A stretch of 64,000 bases of DNA. It comes from Larus michahellis (taxonomy: Eukaryota > Chordata > Aves > Charadriiformes > Laridae). The position numbers and the translations under genes were made by a program. Shown here piece after piece: positions 35,006-48,400 of this stretch (its first letter is position 1; each line of letters begins with the position of its first letter). A model generated the notes under the pieces. It saw only the letters and a list, made by a program, of their open reading frames with translations, did not search any database and had not been told where the DNA came from. The stretch lies in contig NC_133896.1 of NCBI RefSeq assembly GCF_964199755.1, positions 92,488,215 to 92,552,214 on the forward strand, in the 5' to 3' direction.

Positions 35006-37289
35006 TAAATAAATACAATTCATTTGTTACAGAATGCCACTTCTGTATCTCAACTGCAACACTAATTGCATCACCCTACAACTGTTCATTGCCATTCTGT
35101 ACAAGGACAAAAATATTCTGTGAAAATAAATTCAAAACATCATTGGATAAACAACTCATAGCTCAATATAACTTACATCTCTGCGTTCCTGGATCTCACT
35201 GTGCCGGATATCCTGAAACTGCAATACCATAGGCAAAAGACAATTCTTTTAATTGATTTTTATTGGCAGAATCCCATCTGCAGATTGAAATTCCTGCATA
35301 AATGGTAAAACAGATCTCTTGGCAAAGGACAGAGAGATTGATTTAGCAACTGGGAGCTAAGAAAGAGGGGAAGAAGCTTCCTCTTGAGGGAAGAAAACTG
35401 GGAAACAAATCTAAAACTACATTAGAAAACTGTTCTCCGCAGGTATCAAACCAAAAATCAGTCAGATGTCCCACCTGCCTCCTTCCTCCCATCTGCCCCC
35501 CGTTAAGGACCAAGAGGCAGGTATACTCACAGCAATTAGACTTAAGCAAACAAAACAAATTGGAGAGGTCATGAGTGTGTTACCCAAGTGTAAAGAACAG
35601 GCCTCTTGCATCAGCATTTAGTGGGCCTGCATGTGAGAATGATGGATGGAGAGTCTGGGGGAAGGGAGATAAGGAAGTGTCCTTGCTGTTGAAGCCCCCA
35701 TTGAGTTTGATTGGAATATGTGAGCAGGAGACTTGCAAGGAATATGGAGCTGATAATCAAAAACATGACAGGGAAACAGATGTTGCCTGCTTTGGAGACT
35801 CTCCTTGCACATTCAACACAATGGAAAGGGCTCAGATAATAAAACAGAGAGGATCCCAGCAAGAAATATAGCGTGCTGACACTTTTATGACCTGAGATGC
35901 TTACAAAATACAGAAATGGCGTTTTGTTTGCTTTCCATGCGCAGCTTGATATCACATGCTCAGCTCTCTCTGCTGCCACTCGGAGTCAGGAAGGACGATA
36001 TATTTTCCTTTCCAGATAAACCTAGTGATTCTAGTCAGGTGCAGAAAGCAAATAAATTACATAAGAAGACTTTCTGTATCTATTAATCAAGAGGCTTGTC
36101 ATTTTCCAGGCCTTGATCCACATGAAAGAAAGTGAGGAGGGGGAGGGGGACCTAGGAATAAGGGAGGATGTGTAAGGGAACAGAAGGAAGATTCTTGCTG
36201 GAGCTGCTTGAGAGGTTTCTCATAGCATGAAGGACCACAGCTTAGACAAACACGCTGAAAAACAACTCCCTACCCTCTCCTTTTTGAGCTTTTCTCTGCA
36301 AGCCAAGGGGACGCAGTCCAGAAGAAAGAATGCACGAACCAGAAATATTCCATTATGCTTTTGGGGCAGTTATTCTCACATTTCCTTCTTCTTTTGAATG
36401 TTGAGAGGAAAATATCCTGCTGTGGAAAAAAGGAGGCACGTTCAACACCTTGTCTTCAAGTATATCCCAACAGGCTAAGTCACATACTTGGAGGTTCCTT
36501 TCCAGCACATAGCTAGGTATTTGTGGAGTATAGCAAGGGAGTCATGAAGCAACAGGGTTGGCTACTTACATAGATAAAGGAGGAGATAATTTCCAGTGCG
36601 GACTGCAATGATTCTAATATCAAGTAGAGAGATATGATGGACTCAGTAGTTTGCATGAGAAACTGGCTCCATTTCACTGTCTGCAACTGACTTCACATGT
36701 AGCACTAAAACAAGGCTCAGAATAATCTTATTAAGGCCACCATATTTACTTTCTTCCTTGGATTGCTGTGAATGTAAATCAATGAATATTTATGGTATTT
36801 TTGAGATCTTCCAAGAAAACAAACTAGAAAAGCATAAAATTACTGCATGGAAGGACTGAATTATTGCTGCAGCCCAAACATGAATCAGAATAATATCCCA
36901 CATGGAAAACTGTCAGGAAAGTTCTTGAACCAGGAACCTGGTTCATGGCCAAAGAGTAAATCTGGTTCTCTCTGAATCAACTGCCTGAGAAAAATCTGTC
37001 TACACACTGCTAGATAGGCGTGTAGCGGCAATATGGGCAAAGCAATTTTCTCGCTGAAGCTTCTTACAAAGGCCAACCTTGGCTTAGGGTAGCTGGTCTC
37101 TCTAAGTTTCCTCTACCATCTGTGAGAAGAGAATGGCTTTTCCCAGAAGCACCTTGGAAGACTGGAGCTTAGGCTCTTCTGCATTGCTTCCTGGAGCTGT
37201 CTATACAAGCGTGTGTCTCTCATCTTTCTAATTTCATCACAGAAACAAGCAACAAAATGGTTAGTGCCACCAGCTAAAGTATTATTGTG
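35006..37289. other. Stretch with no recognised feature
   Basis: No gene, RNA or repeat family recognised. The longest open frame, 122 codons on the minus strand (35611-35979), lacks family motifs. Confidence 0.4.
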
Positions 37290-37740
37290 ATTGGAGCAAT
37301 GGTTCTAGTTCTGGTGTCCACACCCGTGAGAGGATGGTAGAAATTGGAAGGGGTTCAGAAAATAATTTAATGACTAACATGAGGTCAGGAAAATCTGCTG
37401 TATAGTGAGGAATGAAGACAGACAAACCGACTAGTTTATCCAATAGGCAATTGAGAAGGGATTTCAATCTTACCTACAAATACCTATGTGGGAAAGAAAT
37501 AGCTGAAAAGAAAGAGCTCCTCAGTTTAGTGAGAGAAGACTACGAGAGTTACAAATTTGGATTAGAAAGCATTTCTAATTAAACACTGAAATCACAGACT
37601 GAGAGACATGAGGGATTTTCCGTTACAGAAATGCTTTATATTAAGACTGAAAAGATTTGCAAAGGATATGCTATAACTCAACCACAGGCTACTAAAGTCA
37701 CTGAAAAAAATTCTAAATCCTTCTGGTTCATGACTTTGAT
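37290..37740 (+). mobile_element. Ancient CR1-type LINE, C-terminal ORF2 remnant
   Basis: Follows, with many changes, the nucleotide order of old amniote CR1 tails: TTCTGGTGTCCACAC at 37311-37325, GAAATTGGAAGGGGTTCAG nearby, a TATAGTGAG-like box, and ACCTACAAATACCTATGTGG at about 37473. No open frame. Confidence 0.5.
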
Positions 37741-37759
37741 CTTAAATCCTCTAGAGACA

Positions 37760-38060
37760 TACAGTTTTTTGCAGCTCTTCCAATAACCTCTTAGCTTGTT
37801 GGCAGTCTCTGTGCTAGGTAATATTATCAACATATTCAAGATCAATCACAATGATTCTGTAATTTTTTACGCGTACTTTAGCATCTGTTGTCAGACGGTC
37901 AATGGGAACACAGAAAATACTGGCTAACAAACATTTCTCTGGCATATCCCCATTGAAATCAAGTTCATAAGGCAGCCATCAAGTCTTTCATAATTAATGG
38001 CAATGCAGTAAAGTTTCTCAACTGGATACCTTAATTCCTCAGACAGGGGATTCATCTCTA
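37760..38060 (-). pseudogene. Decayed reverse-transcriptase-like remnant, family unknown
   Basis: Minus-strand frames read LSEELRYPVEKLYCIAINYE (about 37990-38048). After a frameshift they read VPIDRLTTDAKVRV, then RIIVIDLEYVDNIT and, past a stop, AKRLLEEL (about 37770-37915). The EYVDN part is where a YADD catalytic box would lie in a LINE reverse transcriptase, with the second Asp changed. Too short and decayed to place in a clade; not the CR1 type. Confidence 0.35.
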
Positions 38061-39128
38061 TGATTTACATTGTGACTTGCTACATTTATATATTCTGCGG
38101 GTCCTGATAGTTATAACAGAATACCAACCACAAAACTTTCCCCTCATCTGGGTTTCTTGTAGAGATATTTTGTTTGTTTACTTTTAATTAAGAAGTGGTG
38201 CACTCACTGTCATTACATTTCCTGTTCTGCAGGAATCTAGTTACTTAGTTAATAAACTGCTCCCTTAATATTTTCTTCTGCTTTAGGAAGGTTTGAAGTA
38301 CTCGCTTTAATAGAATGTCAAAGTATTTGCAGCATTAAAGCACATCCTCCCAATTCCTTTTCAGTTGGAGCTCGTATAATTTTATCAAGAGGGGAACAGA
38401 GGAGCAGTTAATTGCTGTGTCGATCTGGGTGTTAACACCCTTCACAAAGAGCCGAGAGGGCAGCTATGGCGGTGTTTGAGGACAGCCAACAGCCGGGCGT
38501 CCCTCAGAGCAGCTTCACTCCCCAAGCCAGCGCTGTGTGAAGCTGGCCTGGGCAATGGCATTCTGGCTTGCAGAGTACAAGCAGGCTGTGTGGTCTGTAC
38601 CGCCTAGACGCAGCCACACTGGACAACAGTGATGCACTTTTCTCCAAAAACATTGGACACGCTCTCAAGATCCTTGCAGCATGCAGTATTCCCTTTCTTC
38701 ATTCAGGTGATCACTGGTAGGTCTTGAAGTGCCAAGTGTCGTTCAAGATGACAAGTAATATATCCACTCTGTGGGAGTCCATAAGGCTCTCAATCTACAG
38801 ATATCCATCTTTCCAGTAATCCCAGCTCCTCACTCAACTTTGCTTCCATTTTCTGTGTAGCTCCCCATTATTCTAAATGGTTTAAAATTAACTAACAGGT
38901 GCTGGGATGGGAAGACGTATGATTTCCAGCATAAAAAATTCACTTTGTAAAAAGGGGTGAAGAATTTAGAGATGAGATATGTGACATTGCAATGTGGATT
39001 TGTCAATACAATGAGCATCAGCTTTCAGGGCTGACCACGCAAGTTTGTTCATTTTGCACGTACAGTGTGGCCCCAACAAATGAGGCTGGCTTTGTTTCCT
39101 GTCATCCTCTTCACTTGTAGGTTTTACT
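38061..39128. other. Stretch between retroelement remnants
   Basis: No gene recognised. It may include more of the decayed element at 37760-38060. Confidence 0.35.
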
Positions 39129-42100
39129 AGAATCATAGAATCATAGAATCATAGAATCTTCATGGTTGGAAAGGACCTTTGAGATCATCGAGTCCAACCA
39201 CACACACACACAAAAAAACCCTACAATCTCTGTCACTAGAGCATACCCTGAAGTGCCAAATCTACACATTTCTTAAATACCTCTAGGGATGGTGATTCAG
39301 CCACCTCCCTGGGCAGGCTGTTCCAGTGCCTGACCACTCTTTCAGTAAAGTAATTCTTCCTAATATCTAATCTAAACCTCCCCTGCCGCAGCTTCAGACC
39401 ATTTCCTCTGGTCCTGTCATTATTCACCTGGGAGAAGAGGCCAACCCCCACCTCTCTATGACCTCCTTTCAGGTCGTTGTAGAAGGCAATGAGGTCTCCC
39501 CTCAGCCTCCTCTTCTCCAAACTAAACATGCCCAGCTCCCTCAGCCTCTCCTCACATGACTTGGTCTCCAGACCCCTCACCAGCCTGGTAGCTCTCCTCT
39601 GGACACGCTCCAGCACTTCAATGTCCCTCTTGTACAGAGGGGCCCAGAACTGAACACAGCACTCAAGGTGAGGTCTCACCAGTGCCGAGTACAGAGGCAC
39701 GATCACTTCCCTACTCCTGCTGGCCACGCTACTCCTGATACAAGCCAGAATGCTGTTGGCCGCCTTGGCCACCTGGGCACACTGCTGGCTCATGTATAGC
39801 TGGCCGTCCACCATCACCCCCAGGTCCTTTCCTGCTGGGCAGCTTTCCAGCCACTCTTCCCCAAGCCTGTAGCATTGCTTGGGGTTGTTGTGACTGAAAT
39901 GCAGGACCCGGCACTTGGCCTTATTAAACCTCACGCAGTTGGCCTTGGCCCATCAATCCAGCCTGTCCAGGTCCCTCTGTAGAGCCTTCCTACCCTCAAT
40001 CAGATCAACACTCCCACCTAGTTTGGTGTCATCTGCAAACTTACTGAGGGTGCACTCAATCCCCTCATCCAGATCATTGATAAAGATATTAAACAAAACT
40101 GGCCCCAAAACTGAGCCCTGAGGGACACCACTGGTGACCATCCGCCAAGAGGATTTCACCCCATTAATCACAACTCTCTGGGCATGGCCATTGAGCCATT
40201 TTCTTACCCAGTGAAGGGTACACTTGTCTATGCCATGATTCGCCAGCTTCTCCAGGAGAATGCTGTGGGGGACAGTGTCAAAGGCCCTACCAAAGTCCAG
40301 ACAGACAATGTCCACAGCCTTCCCCGCATCCAGAAGGCAGGTCACATGGTCATAGAAAGAGATCAGGTTGGTTAAGCAGGACCTCCCTTTCCTAAACCCG
40401 TGCTGGCTGGCCCTGATCCCTTGGCTGCCCTGTACTTGCCGCGAGAGCTCATTCAAGATGATCCTCTCCATGATCTTTCCTGGTACAGAGGTCAGGCTGA
40501 CAGGCCTGTAGTTCCCCAGATCCTCCTTCCAACCCTTCTTGTAGATGGGTGTCACATTAGCCACCCTCCAGTCATCTGGCACATGCCCTGTTGACCAAGA
40601 CTGTTGATAAATGATGGAGAGAGGCTTGGTGAGCTCTCCTGGTGGTTCCCCGAGTACTCTTGGGTGAATCCCATCCAGCCCCATAGACTTATGTGTGTCT
40701 AGGTGCAGAAGCAGATCATTGACTACTTCCTCCTGGATTATGGGTGGGTTGTTCTGCTCTCCACCCTTATCTTCCAGCTCAGGAGGCTGAACACCCTGGG
40801 GATAGCTGGTCTGACTATTAAAGAAGGAGGCAAAGAAGGCATTAAGTATCTCAGCCTTCTCCTCGTCCTTGGTTGCAACTTTCCCCCCCACATCCAGTAA
40901 GGGATGGAGATTCTCCCTGACTCTCTTTTTGTTGATGTATTTATAAAAACTCTTTTTGTTGTCCTTGATGTTAGTGGCCAATTTGAGCTCCAGTTGGGCT
41001 TCTGCATTCCTAATTTTTTCTCTATATAACCTAATGAGATCTCTGTACTCCTCCTGAGTTGCCTGTCTCTTCTTCCAAAGGTGGAAAACCCTCCTTTTAT
41101 TCCTAAGTCCCATCAAAAGTTCCTTGTTCATCCAGGCTGGCCATTTTCCCTGCCCTTTAATCTTGTGACACTTGGGGACAGCCTGCTCCTGGGCCTTTAA
41201 GATTTCCTTCTCGAAGAGTGTCCAGCCTTCCTGGACCCCTTTGCCCTTCAGGACTATCTTCCAAGGGACTCTCTCAACCAGTGTTCTGAACAGGCTAAGG
41301 TCTGCCCTCCAGAAGTCCAAGGTAGAGGTTTTGCTAACCCCCCTCCTTACATCACTACGAAATGAAAACTTGACCATTTCATGATCACTAAACCCAAGAG
41401 GGCCTCCGACCACCACATCTCCCACTAGTCCTTCTCTGTTTGTGAACCGTAGGTCTAGCAAGGCACCTCCCCTGGAAGGCTCCCCTACCAGTTGTGTCAG
41501 GAAGTTATCTTCCATGCACTCAAGGAACCTCCTAGCCTGCCTGCTCTCTGCTCTGTTATGTTTCCAGCAGATACCCGGCAGGTTGAAGTCCACAACCAGA
41601 ACAAGGGCTGGTGGGTGGTCTATAGCATAATCCCAGCACAAAATCTCCCTTATTTGCCTTCCCCTTCATCCTTACCCATAAACACTCAACTTTATCATCA
41701 CTGGAATCTAGCTCTATAGAATCAAAACGCTCCCTAATGTACAGAGCCACACCCTACCTCTCCTTCCTTGCCTATCCCTTCTGAAGAGTTTATAGCCATT
41801 CATCACAGCATTCCAGTCACGACAGTCATCCCACCACGTTTCCGTGACGGCGACTACATCATAGCTGTCCTGCTGCACAATGGCTTCCAGCTCATCCCGT
41901 TTGTTGCCCATGCTATGTGCATTCATGTAGATGCACTGGAGTTGGGCTACCGATTTCACCCCCATCCTTGGCCTTTATCCCTAGGCTCATTACTAGTGGG
42001 CCTGGCTTTATCCCCTTCCACCTTCGATTCTAGTTTAAAGTCCTGTCCATGAGCCTTGCTAACTCTTGGCCTAGTACCTTTTCCCCTTTCAGGATAGGGT

Positions 42101-42400
42101 TTTCCCATTCTTAGCGAGCAGGCCCAGTGTCCTGTAAATCAAACTGTGATCATGGAAGCCAAAGCCCTGCTAGTAGCACCAGTTTTGGAGTCAGGTATTG
42201 ATCTGTCTGATTTTCTTGTTCACCCATTCGTCAGTCCCCAAAACTGGAGGGACAGAGGAGAACACAAATTGTGCTCCTGAAGCCTTGACAAGCCGTCCCA
42301 AGGCCCTGAAATCTTTCTTCATTGCCCTCAGACGACTTCTCTCCAGCTTATCGCTGTCTGCCTGTAAGATCAAAAGAGGGTAATAATCTGAATGTTCTCT
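39129..42400 (-). mobile_element. CR1 LINE, about 3.3 kb, with ORF1 end and most of ORF2
   Basis: Largest CR1 copy in the window. The 3' end is at the left, with three to four copies of the CR1 octamer tail (39129-39158). Reading the minus strand leftwards it has the C-terminal part of ORF1 (about 42400-42060), then ORF2 with endonuclease start, reverse transcriptase and C-terminal domain (about 41965-39236). The 5' end is truncated within ORF1. Two frameshifts, one deletion of roughly 50 bp and one in-frame TGA in ORF2 make it inactive. Confidence 0.93.
39236..41965 (-). pseudogene. CR1 ORF2 (endonuclease / reverse transcriptase), broken
   Basis: ORF2 encodes the endonuclease and reverse transcriptase used for target-primed insertion. 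The endonuclease start reads CIYMNAHSMGNKRDELEA (41935 leftwards) and VVAVTETWWDD. A frameshift lies near 41752. A deletion near 41610-41640 removes sequence between CYRPP and PALVLV. From 41641 the frame is open through [50 protein letters not shown] and FADDTKLGG (the catalytic Asp pair is kept). It stops at a TGA at 39953-39955, then continues in the same frame to 39236 ([19 protein letters not shown]). The TGA may be a CpG-decayed Arg codon (CGA). Confidence 0.9.
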
Positions 42401-42427
42401 GAAAGACAAACGAATTATCCAAAACAT
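42060..42427 (-). pseudogene. CR1 ORF1 C-terminal part (esterase-like), broken
   Basis: The minus strand reads SDYYPLLILQADSDKLERS, then DFRALGRLVKASGAQFVFSS and a VNTWL-like region with stops, then QGFGFHDHSLIYRTLGLLAK. These match the C-terminal SGNH/esterase-like domain of CR1 ORF1, as known for CR1-type LINEs. In-frame stops occur from about 42190 downwards. The N-terminal half is missing. Confidence 0.75.
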
Positions 42428-45400
42428 TTTTCTCTACACCAGTTCTGACTTTCACCCCTTCCATATGCACAAAGGCTTGATTTAAAGTCTTCAAGTACTG
42501 GAAGACCAACCATGTCCCTAAATAAGTTTCTTCAGTAGTTAACTAACTCCACAGCCATGCACTTGCTTCATATCCAGTCTCAATTTGACCAGATTTAGCT
42601 TTCAAACACTGGGCCTCTTGTGCCAGAGTTGTAACCTGTCATGTAACATATAGCTTAAGGTACGCACTCTATCGATTTTTAAAATCCATATGATATTGTT
42701 GTGGCTCAACTCTTAAACTAATTCCTTGGAAAATTTAGCACTTCCACTATATATATGGAGGTTGATGCCTTATTAAAAAAGACCAACAATAACAGAAATT
42801 TTTATAGAAGGCTCATTTTTCTGGAGGAAAGCTTCATAAATTTGAAATGTGATTGGGCTAGTGCAGCTCTGGCTATCAGAAGTGTTTATTCCAAAGCAGA
42901 CTAGCAGTCCATATTGTTGCTGATTCTGAAATTATCTTGGCTAATATACGTGGACCTAGCACTAAGTAATCTAAAAAATCAGTTTTCCTTTTTGTTTTTT
43001 TCAGGGGAGTGTAATCAGCCTGTTGCAGCAGTAAATGAACTCATCAGTTCACATTAGCCATAAACCAATGAAGTCCAGAAGAACACCAGATTCCCATACA
43101 AAGAATGCGACTTATGCATGTAACAGACAGAATTTATACATTTCCACCCTCCACATCTAATGTGCATTTCCAGACCAACATTTTTCTCCTGTCAAGGAAA
43201 CTAGTCATATCTGTGCCCAGATCCTCTGCTGGACAACCACCTGGACCAGGGACAACTGTATTTGAGTGTTCATTCTGATCATGGAGCATGATCTAACCAT
43301 GTTTCAAAAGTGCTTAATTCCTGTTTGTTTCTACGTTATGAAAGCAAGTTTTATCTGATGTTTAGGGTACCTTTTACAAAGACACTCCAACCTTTTAGAA
43401 TGACATTGCACCTTGATAGAATGATTTCAACTGATTTACTGTCCACCACAGAACTGTAGACAGTTACATTTGGGAAGGAACCTCAAGTGTTCCCACCACT
43501 TTTCATATGAAATTCCACGATATGGTCTTCTTTACAGTGAGAAAACATCATCCTGGTTAGTTTATGTAAGTGGAAGATGTGTGATCCAATCCTTAAAAGT
43601 ATGTTCACAGGGAAAAAATTTCCAGCAAAAGATAGATAAAAGTAAAAAGAAATCCAGTGACTGGAAACTGAAGGAAGGGCATTTCAGGGTATAAATAAGA
43701 TATACATTCTTGTACATGAAAATAGTCATTGAAACCACTTACCCAAACAACTCTTCATCAGTTGAGACTTTCAAATAAAAAATCAAATGTACTTCTAAAA
43801 GCTAGTGTAGAAATAAAGTTCTATGGATGGAAACAAGTGCAACTGCTTAGATTATCTTATGGAAAAGCCTAGACTACAGCATCATAGTGATCCCTCTGGG
43901 CTTTAATGTATCTGGAAACATCATCAGTGCCTTGTGTTTACAGGGGTCTAGTCTTTGGTTTACCTCTTCTGTTTTTAACAGGCCAATATTCAGCTTCTAG
44001 CCACATGCAGCTTCTTTCTATCTAAAAGTGTCTCTTTTTTGTCTTGAGCAGCCTCCTTCCTTCTGTGTATAGGGCACCATCAGTGGAAAATTTTGCTCTT
44101 TTTTTTAAAACACTGATGCAGACAGAAAGCAAAATATGGTTCTATTTAGCCCACTGAGATGATGGCATCTTCCTCTCACATAGATTTCTCAGTAAGTGAT
44201 GTTTCAACATCCTCCTCTGACAGAAGAGGGAAGACAAACCTTCAGAGAACCTGCTGCTCATCAGGGACAGATCTCCAGTGAAAACTGGGCTGGAAAGCTC
44301 ACCGTGGCTGCCTTGAGCTACAAAAGGATTGGTGGATGTGGGAGTGCTGAGTGACCGAGGGTGTGTGTTGTGTGTTCAGAAAACATACAACATGATTGTG
44401 AATATGAGGGTGGGGGTGGTGTCTTTATTAGCGTCTGAACGGGTTAGATGTTAAAAAAAAACGAAGGTCACAATTTGGGAGGTAGAACCTGCGGTACCAG
44501 TGAAATCAAAGTGTGGGCACTGACAATCAAGAAGCAATTCTTCCCAGCAAGACCTATAATTTTTAGATTAATGTGGACTCTTGAGCTTTGCTGGCAAGCT
44601 CCAGAGAGGCCCTGTCCCCCAGCAGTTCAGCATCTTATTCCCTGTGCTGCGCTGCCTTACGTCTAATGTCGGTGTTCAAGACCGTGTGAAACGTGTAAAA
44701 CGTGATCACTCATATTTGACAGCATTTGATATGTTTGGCTTTACATCCCAGCTGCAAGGTAGCAATGGGTGGTTCACCATAGTCTGAGAAGCTTTCACAG
44801 GAATAAAACTGTTTTTCTTTCTTCCCATCCAGCTCCTTCCCAGTAATTTCTCCAGTTAAAGGTTCAGATAGTAACCATGTGAGAGAAACAGCTTTTCTGA
44901 CTGGGTGAGAAACGTGACATCCAAGTTTTGTTCTGTTTCTGTCAAAGTCTACAGCTTATCTAAACAGTTTGCAATTACCCCAACTAACACCTCTGGGAAG
45001 CCAGAGCTAAGGTTGCATATGTTGCCTGTAATTTAGGAACTTGATAAAATATAGATAATGTTGCTCAAATAAAATTAATCTGAACTGTAAGAAACGGGAG
45101 GTAAGATTACAGATAAAAATATGCTGGAAAGGACAGAAATGCAGAACTAGCAGGGAATGCAGAGTTCTCTGGAGTACGCCTTTGAATATTGTGTATCTAT
45201 GCAGGAGATCACAGCACCTGTTAAATTTAATACATATTAAATCTTGTCATATCTTATAGATCTGGGCAAATGTAGCATGCCTTCATATTTTGCTGGCAGC
45301 TTACAACTCCCAGATTTCAGTTTATGTTACAGAAAGTATGTAGTCAATTCCCAATGAAAAGCTGATTTAAAGGGCACCACTGGGGATTGTAAGGAGATTA

Positions 45401-48400
45401 AATTATTTTAATATTTTCAGTACATGGAAGGGGGAATTTAAATGGGAAGCTGGGAATCTTTGTTCCTTATGTGAAACATAAAGGTCAAGATTTTGCCATA
45501 GATACAAGAGTTGGAAGATAGTTTTTGGTTGCATAGATGTCCATATGCCCTGGGTGGGTGCTTAAGATGTCCTTAAATCACATATGATGCATACTGATGG
45601 CTCATCTTGTCAATGTACAGAGGGACTGCAAATCTACGTGGGTTGTTTTCATTATTATAAATGGAAGATGCACAATGAGATGAAAGCAGACTAAAGGTTG
45701 TTGAGACCTTGAACGTTCTGGGGTTTTAGGTTTTTAAGTTATCTCGCTAAATTTCCCATTAAACATACTTATTTTAAACTCTGGTCTTTCACCGTTATTT
45801 TTCATTCTTCAGATATGAATAATATTTTTTTTTAATTTAATTTAGATGATTGGAGTGCTGTTTTTTCTGTGGAAGAAACGTCACCCCTTTCTAGAATAAA
45901 ATTAATCTTGTGCAAGAGGCCAGAGCAAGACCTAATTTAAATACCAGGGTGGGACACGAAGTCTGTGTTGGCTGCTGTGGTCATATGCTGCCCTTACAGT
46001 CACACTGTTCTGCTAGCAGCACTGCACCACACTGCCCATCATTCCCAATTTGTCCATCATAAAAAAATCCTGCTAGCCTTGCTTTTCGTTTAACCCCTCA
46101 CATAGCCCTCACATTTGGTCCCCTCACATTTACTCTGCATACAGCAGACTAAATCCACTCTACTTGTGAATTATCATAGTTTTTGTATGAGAGAGAAGGA
46201 GGAAAAAGGGAGCAAGAAAAGATGGAGAGTTTCCTCTCCACTCTACCCACTCCCAAGATAAAACAAATCACATCTTATACTATTTTATGCTTAATTTTTG
46301 GCATACTGCGACCCTCTCAAAGCACCATTTTCTCTACTTCTGATAGGAACTGATCATGCAAAGAACAAAAAAAACCCACTCATAGCTTACTGCTTGCACA
46401 GGGAGAGAGCACCCGTGACCTGAGAAGCTCAACTACGGCTGACAAAGCCTTCTGAATCTTTGGATTGATGCTGCTTTCATGGAGGAAAATTGGATATACA
46501 CAGCTCCCAGTCACCTCCTCAGTGTTTATGACTGCTTGGGTAAATTCCTCCATACCCCCTGAGAATTCAGCATATGCTGTATCCAAGAAGGGAAGCTACA
46601 CAAAATTTTAAATATGTCATAGCTGCCAGGGATGGGCTTCTTGAGGCTCATAAAAATCAGCAAGCAAATTTCTTACAGCATCCATAGGGTTTTTTTTCAG
46701 CTTAGCTAATAAACTTTTACCAAACTAGTCATAGGCACCAGTCATTGATGAGATCATCAGGGAAAAAAATTGTAAAATAGAGCTACAAAAGCTATTGGTA
46801 TAAATAATTAACATGTTTTCCCAGAGAAAACGTAACTTGAGGTTAATCAAAACTATTTACAAACTCATAATGAATTGAGCAAGTCTACAGAGATTTTTTG
46901 GTGAGGAGAAGAAAAAAAAATAATTTGGACATTTTTCTTGATAAGGATTTTGATTTTTCCCCATAATATTTTGTTTTGAAATTTGCCCATGGATAGTATT
47001 CTTAAGAATTAAAAAACAATTCACAAAATTGAAATGAATTCTCTGCTTTGATATCAAAGAAAAAAAGGCATCTTGACACAATTTTTTATTTTGCTAGGAG
47101 AAAAAATTCAATTTGTATTAGCAAAAAACATTTATTTCAGTATTATCAACTCAGAACTCAAGCTGAAAAAAACCACTTAATGATAAAGGACTAATACGAC
47201 ACATTCAACAACCAGCTTTCAGTAATCATAAAAAAGGTTGACACTGAACACGCAGGGACTTTGGTCAGATCAATTGCTCAATTTGGTCAGATCGTTCCCT
47301 AGCCCCTAAGCCTCTGTTTCTGCAATTGAGAGGTAACAGGTAATTACTTGGGAGGTTGTCCTTCCGTACGAATCTCAGCTCCAACTGGCAGTCCTCCATC
47401 AGGCAGGGAAGGGAGAAAGATGACCAACCAAAAAAGACTGCCCCTTTTACTGATTTTACTCTGGGCCCCTAGAAGAACCTGAAAACCTAGAGTCTGTGGA
47501 GAAAATCCATGGTCTTGGCAGATCTGGAATTTTCCAGTCCATGTTGCTTTTGAGTCATGACAAGCCAAAAAAAGTTTAAAAAAAAAAAATTAAAAAAAAA
47601 TCTGTTTAAAAGAATGCTCCGGTTTCTATATGAATCCAAAAATGCTTCATCCAATTTGTCTCAAATTTTCCAGAAAACTTCTGCTCTGACATGAGATCAT
47701 ATATATGAAATGTAAGACAGACTGGTTTGTAGTTTTGGCAAAGCTGGGAGAGAAGATGAATTGGATTGTATTTTTAAAAAGAGAATTAGGGTCTCATCTT
47801 TGAATTATCACCTATTTAGGCAAGTCCTGCCATTCATGACACTTTAATCATTAGAAATGATTAAAAGAGCAATAAATATGTTACTGGGAACTACTTTGCT
47901 CTGGCAAAGAGATCATAGAGCATGTATGAGGAGGATGAGACATAAGGAAAATAGGGATGTGTTGGGAGACCACAGAGAATAGAGAGGAAGGAGTTACAAA
48001 AACTTGTGAAGATGCTGTGTGCAAGGAAGAGCTGACAGAGAGCTCAGGGGACCGTGTGGTGTAGCAGGATTTTAAGGACCATAGGGGACTATAAAGTACA
48101 GAAGAGAAAGAACAAAGAGATGTTGAGAGACTGGGGAGGTGAAGACCCTCCTGAGGAAAAAGAAAGAAGGAAAAAGTAATTTTCTGAGAGAAGGTGGAAT
48201 AACTAGAGTCGTCTCGGATCAGAGAGAGGGGAAAGCCAGCTTACGCCATTGCTGGGATAATAAATATAGAAAAAAGTGGATGGGCTCATTAATTGAGCAG
48301 GCTTGGGACACCCATCTTCCCAGCGTTTGTACTGCAGGAGAGCTCCAGTACACCACCACCCACCTTGCTGCCAGCTCCTGCGCTGCAGGGGAATCTACCA

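Noticed and set aside
39915..42052. Many plus-strand open frames of 60-94 codons
   Set aside because: Antisense shadows of CR1 ORF2 and ORF1.
43440..43500. Possible further CR1 3' end (TTTGGGAAGGAACCTC)
   Set aside because: Only about 30 bp resemble the CR1 tail and no ORF2 remnant lies beside it; too weak to annotate.
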